Below are positions 1 through 7,449 of a stretch of DNA of 64,000 bases, in pieces. Both the position numbers and the translations under genes were made by a program. Source of the stretch: Fimbriimonadaceae bacterium (GTDB taxonomy: Bacteria; Armatimonadota; Fimbriimonadia; Fimbriimonadales; Fimbriimonadaceae); assembly GCA_019454105.1 (NCBI GenBank), contig CP075364.1, forward strand, positions 747,362 through 811,361, in the 5' to 3' direction. Under the pieces are notes generated by a model. The model did not search any database, was not told the origin of the DNA, and was given only the letters and a program-made list of their open reading frames with translations. Each line of letters begins with the position of its first letter. Within the stretch, counting starts at the first letter, position 1.

Positions 1-1051
1 AGTGCTTTGCGATCGACTTGGCTGCTTGGCCGTTCAGGTGGACAACGGGACCCAACAGAGGTTCCGTCAATCGGTGAGGTGGCTCCGGGTAAGCGACCAA
101 GATTTCGGGCAACTGCGGCTCGATCATGCGGAGGTCTCGCGGCTTCACACCGTCAGTCCGGTGTTTCGTGTTCTCCCCGACGTAGGCCGCCTGAATCTGG
201 GCGGCAATCGAGCGCCAACGATCCGCCTTCTCTCTCGCACGCTGCCAAGCCTTTTCTCGGTCGGTGTAGGCGTGGCTTTCCTTGTCGTGAGCTTTGGTCC
301 GCTTCCGACGCTGCTCTTCAAGCGGGTCGCAGCTCGCGTAGGCCGTGAGCATTCCGGCCAGGAAAGCTCCGGCTTGGAAGGCCAGGAACATCCAGAGGAA
401 TCGAGAGCGATCCTCGGACTCAGTCTGCTTCGGTTGAATCGAAGCTTGATTGATGACGCTCCGGCTCGACGAGACGACAGGCGTCGGTTTGGCGGCGATG
501 TACTTGGCCCGGGCCCCAGCGATCCCCCACGAGACAGCGATGGCGATCACGACGGCGGCGACCATCAGCGACTTGTCCGTCGTGTTCTTGTCTGGCTTCT
601 TCAATGTTCGACCGAGGAAGTGGGCGCAGACCACGATCGTAGTGCCGACCAACATCGTCGCCAAGAAGTTGAGGATGGGCCGATCTTCGAACGAGCGAAA
701 CGCCAACTCATTGATGGCGAACTCGCCGGCCATGAGGAGGACGAGGAAGAAGTAGTGGAGCCAGAGCGGAAACACGGGCTTCTTACCGCGTTCCTCCCAA
801 GCCCGCTCAACTTCTTCTAGTTTCTGCTGCTCCAGGTCGGTGCGGCTGATACCGCTCTGAATGCGTTTGGTCAATCTCCGGTCCTTCTTTTCGAAGGTTT
901 CCGCTTCGTCTTGCAGGTGAGTCTCGGCGACTCCCTGGACTTCACCAAGATATCCGGAAGGCGGTTCGCCGGGAGCCGGAAAGCCGAACGACGCGTCCTT
1001 ACGGCCGTGCCGCTTGGCGTTCCAGCGATCGTAGAAGTATACGTGTGGCAT
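1..1051 (-). CDS. Membrane protein of unknown function, C-terminus cut by window edge
   Basis: Reading the minus strand from the ATG at 1051 gives an uninterrupted frame to the left edge (350 codons, no stop). An AAGGAG ribosome-binding site sits 6-7 nt before the ATG (plus-strand 1058-1064), so the start is well supported. The protein starts MPHVYFYDRW, has a charged, probably helical stretch (about residues 45-92), then likely membrane segments at about 95-113, 126-147, 162-180 and 217-238, followed by an Arg/Lys-rich soluble tail. I recognise no family. It lies at the left end of the accessory island and is divergent from the genes at 1142-1803. Antisense reading frames over this stretch are Ser/Arg/Pro-rich and look like shadows. 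Confidence 0.75.
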   Translation of the reverse strand, partial: MPHVYFYDRWNAKRHGRKDASFGFPAPGEPPSGYLGEVQGVAETHLQDEAETFEKKDRRLTKRIQSGISRTDLEQQKLEEVERAWEERGKKPVFPLWLHYFFLVLLMAGEFAINELAFRSFEDRPILNFLATMLVGTTIVVCAHFLGRTLKKPDKNTTDKSLMVAAVVIAIAVSWGIAGARAKYIAAKPTPVVSSSRSVINQASIQPKQTESEDRSRFLWMFLAFQAGAFLAGMLTAYASCDPLEEQRRKRTKAHDKESHAYTDREKAWQRAREKADRWRSIAAQIQAAYVGENTKHRTDGVKPRDLRMIEPQLPEILVAYPEPPHRLTEPLLGPVVHLNGQAAKSIAKH

Positions 1052-1141
1052 ATGGTTCTCCTTGATTAGTTCTTCTGTGGGTTCGCCTCGGTCGGCTCTA
1101 AGTCCGATGCCTGCGCCGCCCACATAGCCATAAAGGAGGTC

Positions 1142-1228
1142 ATGACCGTCTGGGTTGGCGATCTAGTAGAAATACTCCGGAGTTACAATGAGGAAGTGGA
1201 AGATCAGAGCTGGATCACGACGGTCTGA
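1142..1228 (+). CDS. 28-residue ORF with strong RBS, possibly coupled to the next gene
   Basis: AAGGAGG immediately precedes ATG 1142 (spacing only about 3 nt). The ORF reads MTVWVGDLVEILRSYNEEVE and ends at TGA 1226-1228, two bases before the GTG that opens the next frame. Composition is protein-like (hydrophobic and acidic). It is either a small leader gene translationally coupled to the 190-aa ORF, or the true N-terminus of that protein separated by a frameshift. The sequence alone does not decide. Confidence 0.45.
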   Translation: MTVWVGDLVEILRSYNEEVEDQSWITTV

Positions 1229-1230
1229 CC

Positions 1231-1803
1231 GTGACGTGCCAACTGCCGAGCCTGGCAACCCTCCAGACTCAGTATCAACGCGGTTGGATAGCACGTTGGC
1301 ACATTGAACATGTCGCGGAAATCTACTTCTATGCGGCTCGATATGGGACCCGCAATGTGGAAGTTCGTGCGGAGTCCCTGAAGATCACCGAATTCCTCGA
1401 CAGTCTTGACGCAGAGTTCATCTCGACAGCAGCCCCAAGGAGCATAGATTTGCTTCTGTGTGAGGGTCCAGCTCTTAGCAGGGCACTAGAGGTCTGGCAC
1501 ATGGAGCGGTCAGAACGGTCACTGCTGACGTTTACAACTGGTTCGGATCTCATGGAACGAATGCAGAGGGTCTCGCCCACCGCCTGCAATTGCGTACGCC
1601 TTGCCTTCATCGACACTATCGTTGGCGACCGAACCCCTGGCGAGGATGCCGTCAGGTTCTTGGTCGAAGGAGGCGTCCGAGTCATCGCTATTACGAACTG
1701 CGATGCGTGGAATAAACGGCTGCTCGCGGCAGGTGCCAACCAAGCAATACCGTCAGCCAAGTTGCTCGCTGCTGGAGCTCTCCCTCTGGAAGTTGACACT
1801 TAA
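1231..1803 (+). CDS. Receiver-like protein of unknown function
   Basis: 190-aa frame beginning at GTG 1231 with no convincing ribosome-binding site of its own, two bases after the stop of the 28-codon ORF, which does have one. The C-terminal half resembles the layout of a response-regulator receiver: a beta-strand ending in FIDT, a Gly-rich turn, a strand RVIAITNC and an AGANQAIPSAK segment comparable to the conserved Lys region. The family match is inference from pattern only; no canonical acidic pair is obvious. The antisense frame is Ser/Arg-rich and was treated as a shadow. It ends in the convergent gap before the secreted protein gene at 1883. Confidence 0.5.
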   Translation: MTCQLPSLATLQTQYQRGWIARWHIEHVAEIYFYAARYGTRNVEVRAESLKITEFLDSLDAEFISTAAPRSIDLLLCEGPALSRALEVWHMERSERSLLTFTTGSDLMERMQRVSPTACNCVRLAFIDTIVGDRTPGEDAVRFLVEGGVRVIAITNCDAWNKRLLAAGANQAIPSAKLLAAGALPLEVDT

Positions 1804-1882
1804 GGCTGAGCCGCCGGAACCTTTAAGTCGAACAAAAAAGGGTCCAGACCATTGGTCGGGACCACAGGAACGTAGCCGGGGA

Positions 1883-2335
1883 TTACCAAGTGGTGTAGGC
1901 CCAGACGGGCACGCCCCAGAGGTGGTAGGTGTAGACGTACGGCGAACGATCGGCGCACCAGTCGATCCGCCAGCGCAGCGGATACCACGCGTAGGCCGTG
2001 CACCTGGAGACGATCTGTGCCGCTTTCGCCCACGGGCTAGGCGCGTAGCGACCGAGGAAGTTGGCGATGTTGCGGATGCGCGTCTCCGTCGTGCTAGGTT
2101 GGGTGAGGAGCCAGCCATAGTGTCGGGCTTCATTGGCTGGAAGCACCTGGCAGGCCCAACCACCGCCGAGCTCGTACCAACCGGCTTGAGCATTGGCCTC
2201 GACGGATGCGCCGAAGGTGCCGCCGATGACAAGCGCAGGAACAAGAGCCTTCATGAGAGACGTGCACGGCTGAGTGGCGAGAACGGTTGCTGTCGCGGCT
2301 ACCGCAAGGATTGTGAGGATAACAGTGAGGATCAT
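1883..2335 (-). CDS. Small secreted aromatic-rich protein
   Basis: 150-aa protein. The ATG at 2335 is chosen because GGAGAAA lies about 8-10 nt upstream and because the protein then starts with a hydrophobic stretch MILTVILTILAVAATATVLA and a second hydrophobic segment ending ASVEANAQ, an export signal-like N-terminus. The mature part is rich in Trp, Tyr and Cys (WYELGGGWACQV, YAWYPLRWRIDWC). No family recognised. An inverted, decayed copy of its middle lies at about 2556-2653, so this locus has been duplicated or rearranged. An in-frame extension to 2500 lacks coding character. Confidence 0.6.
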   Translation of the reverse strand: MILTVILTILAVAATATVLATQPCTSLMKALVPALVIGGTFGASVEANAQAGWYELGGGWACQVLPANEARHYGWLLTQPSTTETRIRNIANFLGRYAPSPWAKAAQIVSRCTAYAWYPLRWRIDWCADRSPYVYTYHLWGVPVWAYTTW

Positions 2336-2555
2336 TTTGTGGTTTCTCCGATGTCGGTGCTGACTATTTGTCGCGACCGATAGCACAAATAAGTGCCCGC
2401 ACCATTGCTGGGTTGGCGATCCCCGCAAAAACTCTTCGAAAATCTCGACAAGGTGGCTTGTGCACCGAATCACAAGGCCATGCGGGGCAGTAAAAGGCAC
2501 TCAGTGTGAACCTCGCAAGCGCACGCGTAGTCATTCCGAAGGAGGTCTCCGGGGT

Positions 2556-2653
2556 CTCTACCCAGCTCGACTGAAGAGAGCATTCGCAACATCGCAAACT
2601 TCCTCTGTCGCTACGCGCCTAGCCCGTAGACGAAAGCGGCTCAGATCACTTCA
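2556..2653 (+). pseudogene. Decayed inverted copy of the secreted protein gene
   Basis: Positions 2581-2648 match the reverse complement of 2011-2078 at 61 of 68 bases (about 90 percent by manual alignment), with weaker similarity on both sides. In the matching frame the Trp codon of the intact gene has become TAG, so the copy cannot encode the domain. It is on the opposite strand from its parent. Confidence 0.75.
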
Positions 2654-3065
2654 AGTACATGGTTCACGCACGTTATGCGGTGGCTTTGGCAATCGAGGGG
2701 TCATTGGAGCAGGACCCGCGCTCCGGCCGACTTCGGAGCAGTGCTGGGGGTCGGCCGGGGGCCGTCGCGAATCCGTGGACTCAGAGTTCGGCAGAGTAAG
2801 TTTCAGGGAGTGCTGTGCCTTGGTGAGCGCGATGGCGACGCCAGTCGAGTTATGGGAGCGCGAAGGGGTGATATTGTAGCGGAAGTAGTAGTTTTGCAGG
2901 GTTGGACGGCTTGGGCGAGTAGGGTTGAATGACCTGCAAACCGCCTCCGGAAGTACGTGATGAACCTTGCTACGAAGTTTCAGACATGATTTTAGCGATT
3001 GGCGGTACGGGCCGATATCATGTGGCATTCGCCTTTGGGTTAGAATCTCAATCTGGGTTGGCACA
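2654..3065. other. Intergenic stretch without a supported gene
   Basis: No frame here has convincing coding character; the longest antisense frame (2651-3064) is Ser/Arg/Pro-rich and partly overlaps the pseudogene. A TTAGAAT box at about 3037-3043 could be a -10 element for the downstream glycosyltransferase gene. Confidence 0.4.
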
Positions 3066-6000
3066 GTGTTGAAGCGAGGTGATAGAGGCAGATCCGTTTT
3101 CGAAGTGGTCAGGGAGTACGCCCGCTTGTCGCACGACCCGAGGACAGGTTACTATGAGCTTCTGACGAGGCTCGCGGCGGCGGGCAAGGCGAGCCGGGCG
3201 CTGGAACTCGGCACGTTCCGAGGAGAGTCGGCTAGGGCGATCCTGGCGGGCATGCCGAAGGACGGGCTGCTGGTCAGCATCGACGTTAAGAAGCACCCGT
3301 TGCCAGAGGCCGTGTCTTCGGACGGCCGTTTCATCCAGATCGTCGGCGACTCGACGTTTCCCGGGACTTACGGGGGGCTTGGTTCCGGGTTCGACCTCGC
3401 GTTCGTGGACACGAGCCACGAGCTCGCCCAGGCGGCACGGGAATGGTCGCTGGTCGAAGGCCTCTTAAAGCCTGGTGCGGTCGTGTGCTTCGACGACATC
3501 CACCTCAACGAGGGGATGGCCTGCTTTTGGCACCGGCTCCCGTTGAGGAAGTGGGCCACCGGGGCCGGAGTCCACTTCAGCGGGTTCGGAGTGGCCGTGA
3601 ACGAGCCCGAGCCGCAGCACCTTGACCGTCCTTCGGCGACGAGGCTCGCCGTGTGCATGGTGGCCCACGACGACGACCTTTGGATCGAGCCGGCGGTGCG
3701 GTCCGCCACGGCCTTTGGCGACGTTCACGTGTTCGTCGGCGCGGCTCCCTGGAGCGGCGAGCCGGGCGACACGTCTGAGTTGAAGGAGAAAGCGGGGAGG
3801 CTTGGCGCGACCGTCGTGGAAGGAGACTGGGTGTCCGAGGACGACCATCGCCAGTCGGCGCACCGATACCTGCGAGCCCTGGGGTACACGCACGCCCTCG
3901 TCGCCGACACAGACGAAGTTTTCGAGGAGAGGCTGCTGGCTACGTTGCGCTCCGTGGCCGAATCGGGGATCGCCGACCGCGCCTATGTCGAGTGGGACAC
4001 TTACTGGCACAGTCCGGAGTTCGTCGTGCGTCCGCGAGAACCGTTCACTCCGTGCGTGATGGTGGACCTCTTCAATTCGCACCACGTCCACAACAGGAGC
4101 TTCGCAGGTGGGAGGCCGCTCGTGCTGGACGCTACCCACGGTATCGTGCACCACCTCTCGTACGCTGGGCCAGACGAGCGGATCCTACGGAAGGTCTCGT
4201 CATGGTCGCACCGTGACGAGGTGCCTGGGTCGTGGTGGGCCGACAAGTGGCTGGGCTGGCGACGGGACAGGTCGCTGCGCGACTTGCACCCGACCCACCC
4301 CCCCAGCTATTCGTTCGTCGAGCACATCGCCGTCCCCCAAGCGCTCGCTGAGGCGGGAGTCGGCTCCGTTGCGCAAGAGGGCGAAAGGGAAGCTCCCGCG
4401 GACTGGCCGACCGTGGCGGTCTGCATCCCCCTGTACGGGGGCGCCGAGGACATCGCGCGGTGCCTGGAGAGCCTAGAGTCGTGCCGCCCGCTCCTTCACG
4501 AGGTCGTCGTGGTCGACAACGGGTTCCCTGACGGGGCGAAGGACGAAGTGAGGCGGCGCGGATGGGTGCGGCTCGTCGAGAACGAAGAGAACGAGGGCTT
4601 TGCCCGCGCGTCGAACCGGGCCTACAGCCTCACTGACAGCGACGTCGTGCTGTTCCTGAACAGCGACACGGTCGTCACCTGGCACGGTCTGCTCGCCATG
4701 GTCGAGGACCTCCGAAGCTCTGGCACTGTCGCAGCCGTCGGGCCGGTGAGCAACCGTGTGGGCCACTTCCAGCAGGTGCCGGTTACGTACACCGAACTGG
4801 CCAACATCCACCACTTCGCCCAGGACTTATACGAGTCGGGCGGCGAGCCCATGGAGGCCGACATGCTGGTCGGGTTCTGCCTTGCCGTCAGGTGCAGTGC
4901 CCTGCAAGAGGTCGGCGCCTTCGACGAGGAGTTCGGCCTTGGCCTATTCGAGGACAACGACCTGTGCCACAGGTTGAGGCGGTCGGGGTACAGGCTCCTC
5001 GTCTCGACCAGGGCTTTCGTGCACCACGAAGGCTCGGCTTCGCTCGCCCGGGCGGACACCGACGCCGGAGCGATGTTCGAGCGAAACCGGGCCTACTTCG
5101 AGCGCAAGTGGAAGCGCGACCTGGAGTCCGGCTTCGTCGATTCCCTGCCAGGCCTGACGGGCGACAGGGTCCGTTACGACTTCGACAAGAAGCCCGAGAC
5201 CATCGGCAAGCGGATCGCGAAGGACGTGGCCAGGGCCGACGTCAGCCTCTGCATGATCGTGAAGAACGAGGAGCGCGTGATCCGCGACTGCCTTGAGAGC
5301 GCCATGCCGTTCTTCAGCCAGACGGTGGTCGTGGACACGGGCTCGACCGACCGCACCGTGGAGATCGCCCGCTCGATGGGGGCTGAGGTGTACGTGCACC
5401 CATGGGAGGACAGCTTCTCCGTCGCACGGAACCACTCGCTCGCACACGCCAAGGGCCAGTGGGTGTTCTGGCTCGACGCCGACGACACCTTGCCCATCGA
5501 CACCGGCCTTAAAGTTCTTCACGCCGCACTCACTGCCCCTCGGCACGTGCACGGCTTTGTCGTCCCCGTCCAGTTCGTTGAGGAAAACCACGGTTTCGGC
5601 ACCCGCGTCGATCATGTGAAGCTTTTCCGGAATTTTCCGGGCCTCCAGTTCGAAGGGCGGATCCACGAGCAGATCCTGGGGAACCTTCGCAAGCACGGCG
5701 GGGAGGTCGCACGGATCGACGGGGTCGTGCTCCACTCCGGGTACGACACGTCTGAGCAAGGGCAGGCCAGAAAGCGCGAGCGCGACGCGAAGCTCTTGGC
5801 CCTTGACCTTCAGGAGCGGCCCGGCCACCCGTTCGTGTTGTTCAACCTGGGCATGACAGCCCACTTCACGGGCCACCACGAAGAAGCGATCAAATGGTTG
5901 GGGCAGTCCATTGCGTGCGCGGCCTCCGGCGAGTCCCACGTAAGGAAGTCGTACGCGCTCTTGGCCGGCTCTCACAGGGCAAGAGGGGACGAGGCGGCGG

Positions 6001-6758
6001 CTCTCGCCGCTCTGACGGAGGGCATCGAGAAGGTCGGAGAGGACCCGGAACTGCGATTCATGAGCGGCCAGTCGGAGACGGCCCTCGGCAACCTGGAGGC
6101 GGCGCTCGCGAACTATGACAAGGTCTTCGAGTGCGACACCGAGGGCCACTTCTCCAGCTTCGATACCGCGATCCTAGGGCACAAGACGTGGCACAACTCT
6201 GCAGGCGTCCTGGCCGAGCTCGGGCGCTACAGCGAGGCCCGCGATAGGTATCTGAGGGCGATGGCGATGGCGCCCGCGCTCACGGACAGTGCCGTGCTCC
6301 TGTTCGAGCAAGCCTTGGCCAAAAGCGACTTCGAGACCGCCCTCCAGTGCGAGGAGCACGTCCGGCAGGCCGAAGGCGCCAGTCGGACGTGGTGCGGCAT
6401 GCTCAGGAGGCGCTCCGAGGGTGCTTGGGGCTTGCCCGAGGCGGTGAGGTGCTTGGAACGGGCCGTCTTCGAGTTTCCCGACTCCGCAGAGCTCCGGATC
6501 GAGCTCTCAAGGGCCCACTTCGACCGGGGAGACGTTGGCGGGGCCATGTCGGTGCTCGCGCCACTGGTGCAGGCGGGCGTCGCCGAAGCGGCCTACCTGC
6601 TCGGCGTGTGCTGTCTCGCTGCAGGGGACGCCCGACAGGCGCGCGAGCACACAGCCGCGGCGATGCGTTTGAACCCAGGGCATGTTCAAACGATCGAACA
6701 GCTCAAGAGGCTCAATGTCTCCCTTGGACTGGACGAGGACAGCGATGTCGTTCAATGA
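3066..6758 (+). CDS. Multidomain methyltransferase-like / triple glycosyltransferase / TPR protein
   Basis: About 1230 aa from GTG 3066 (the frame is open to 2967, so the start is uncertain). Order of parts: residues 20-175 a class I SAM-methyltransferase-like module (LELGTFRGES as the SAM loop, FVDTSHE, CFDDIH); about 192-400 a GT-A-like segment (CMVAHDDDLW, VADTDE as a possible DxD); about 449-690 a family 2 glycosyltransferase (VCIPLYGG, VVVDN, FLNSDTVV); about 725-930 a second family 2 unit (CMIVKNEERVIRDCLES, VDTGSTDRT, WLDADDT); then tetratricopeptide-like helical repeats to the end. Such proteins usually build or decorate surface glycans or glycoproteins in the cytoplasm. No TM segment or signal peptide is seen. 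Its end overlaps the start of the NifU-like gene, and the Gly-rich and RHS genes follow in the same direction, so they may be co-transcribed and the RHS or Gly-rich product may be its target (inference). Confidence 0.85.
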   Translation: MLKRGDRGRSVFEVVREYARLSHDPRTGYYELLTRLAAAGKASRALELGTFRGESARAILAGMPKDGLLVSIDVKKHPLPEAVSSDGRFIQIVGDSTFPGTYGGLGSGFDLAFVDTSHELAQAAREWSLVEGLLKPGAVVCFDDIHLNEGMACFWHRLPLRKWATGAGVHFSGFGVAVNEPEPQHLDRPSATRLAVCMVAHDDDLWIEPAVRSATAFGDVHVFVGAAPWSGEPGDTSELKEKAGRLGATVVEGDWVSEDDHRQSAHRYLRALGYTHALVADTDEVFEERLLATLRSVAESGIADRAYVEWDTYWHSPEFVVRPREPFTPCVMVDLFNSHHVHNRSFAGGRPLVLDATHGIVHHLSYAGPDERILRKVSSWSHRDEVPGSWWADKWLGWRRDRSLRDLHPTHPPSYSFVEHIAVPQALAEAGVGSVAQEGEREAPADWPTVAVCIPLYGGAEDIARCLESLESCRPLLHEVVVVDNGFPDGAKDEVRRRGWVRLVENEENEGFARASNRAYSLTDSDVVLFLNSDTVVTWHGLLAMVEDLRSSGTVAAVGPVSNRVGHFQQVPVTYTELANIHHFAQDLYESGGEPMEADMLVGFCLAVRCSALQEVGAFDEEFGLGLFEDNDLCHRLRRSGYRLLVSTRAFVHHEGSASLARADTDAGAMFERNRAYFERKWKRDLESGFVDSLPGLTGDRVRYDFDKKPETIGKRIAKDVARADVSLCMIVKNEERVIRDCLESAMPFFSQTVVVDTGSTDRTVEIARSMGAEVYVHPWEDSFSVARNHSLAHAKGQWVFWLDADDTLPIDTGLKVLHAALTAPRHVHGFVVPVQFVEENHGFGTRVDHVKLFRNFPGLQFEGRIHEQILGNLRKHGGEVARIDGVVLHSGYDTSEQGQARKRERDAKLLALDLQERPGHPFVLFNLGMTAHFTGHHEEAIKWLGQSIACAASGESHVRKSYALLAGSHRARGDEAAALAALTEGIEKVGEDPELRFMSGQSETALGNLEAALANYDKVFECDTEGHFSSFDTAILGHKTWHNSAGVLAELGRYSEARDRYLRAMAMAPALTDSAVLLFEQALAKSDFETALQCEEHVRQAEGASRTWCGMLRRRSEGAWGLPEAVRCLERAVFEFPDSAELRIELSRAHFDRGDVGGAMSVLAPLVQAGVAEAAYLLGVCCLAAGDARQAREHTAAAMRLNPGHVQTIEQLKRLNVSLGLDEDSDVVQ

Positions 6759-7098
6759 GACCGTTCTCCGCTTTGCGGCGGCCACGAACTGGGACGGGCC
6801 GCTCGAGGGAGCGACCCACACTGGCCAGGTGGGTGTCCGGGGCGACGGGCCGTACATTAAATTTTCTTTAACTTTGCACGAAGGAACTGTCCAATGTGCC
6901 AGGTTCGAGACCTATACGTGTCCTGCCGCCAGGGCGTCTTGTGCAGTCGTTTGTTGGGCAATTGAAGGAAAGAGCAGAGAACTTTGTGCCACACTTTCAG
7001 CGTCTGACTTGACAGTGCTATTGCGTGGACTGCCGGAGGGCAAGGCCCACCTGCCAGAGATGGCGGTGGAAGCGTTGCGGAAGGCAGTATCAAGCTGA
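6745..7098 (+). CDS. NifU/IscU-like protein lacking most cluster-binding cysteines
   Basis: 117 aa from ATG 6745, overlapping the previous gene by 14 nt. The C-terminal motif GLPEGKAHLPEMAVEALRKA is the characteristic end of NifU-N/IscU scaffolds (family pattern LPxxKxHCxxLAxxAL), and FETYTCPAARAS matches the central Cys region. However, the His-Cys of that last motif is His-Leu here and no Cys occupies the first ligand position (HTGQVGVRGDG), so only one of the three canonical ligands remains. A normal Fe-S scaffold role is doubtful; a repurposed binding protein is more likely. Five other Cys residues occur. No isc/suf genes are nearby. Confidence 0.6.
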   Translation: MSFNETVLRFAAATNWDGPLEGATHTGQVGVRGDGPYIKFSLTLHEGTVQCARFETYTCPAARASCAVVCWAIEGKSRELCATLSASDLTVLLRGLPEGKAHLPEMAVEALRKAVSS

Positions 7099-7124
7099 AA
7101 CAGCGCAGGCAGGAGAATCATCCC

Positions 7125-7436
7125 GTGGCGATGCCCCCGTATTTCTGGAATTTCCCTCCTCCGAGACTTATGCCTTGGCAGGGGCCGCCTCCTGGAGGCC
7201 CGGGTGGCGGCGGAGCTGGAGGCGGTGGCGGTGGCGGTGGCGGAGCTGGAGGCGGTGGCGGAGCTGCAGGCGGTGGAGGCGGCTCTGAGTGCGACGATCC
7301 GTGCACTTCCGGCCGTGTTGGTGGCGGCTACTGCACTGGTGAGTTCAGTCCGGCCATGCCCACCCCGAGCTGCCCTGACGCTGGCAGGGCTCCGGTCCCG
7401 AACCCGATCCCAGCCTGCCCAGTGATCGACGAGTGA
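7125..7436 (+). CDS. Gly-rich, Cys-containing small polypeptide
   Basis: 103 aa from GTG 7125 with AGGAG 9 nt upstream; an alternative ATG is at 7131. It opens with an aromatic/proline segment (PPYFWNFPPPRLMPW), has a poly-Gly/Ala tract of about 35 residues, and ends in a five-Cys tail (SECDDPC, GGYC, PSC, PAC) with proline-rich spacers. No signal peptide. It lies between the NifU-like gene and the RHS gene (13-nt gap to the latter). It could be a structural or surface peptide, a substrate of the upstream enzymes, or a detached N-terminal segment of the RHS protein. The other frame over the repeat (Ala/Val/Glu) looks like a shadow. Confidence 0.55.
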   Translation: MAMPPYFWNFPPPRLMPWQGPPPGGPGGGGAGGGGGGGGGAGGGGGAAGGGGGSECDDPCTSGRVGGGYCTGEFSPAMPTPSCPDAGRAPVPNPIPACPVIDE

Positions 7437-7449
7437 GTGTGACGAGAGT

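Noticed and set aside
2-820. 272-aa plus-strand frame at the left edge
   Set aside because: It is antisense to an open, RBS-preceded membrane protein gene and is Arg/Gly/Asp-rich.
2651-3064. 137-aa minus-strand frame
   Set aside because: Ser/Arg/Pro-rich, overlaps the pseudogene, no RBS or motif.
4944-6149. 401-aa antisense frame in the glycosyltransferase gene
   Set aside because: Sense strand carries glycosyltransferase and TPR motifs throughout; the antisense frame has no motif or RBS.
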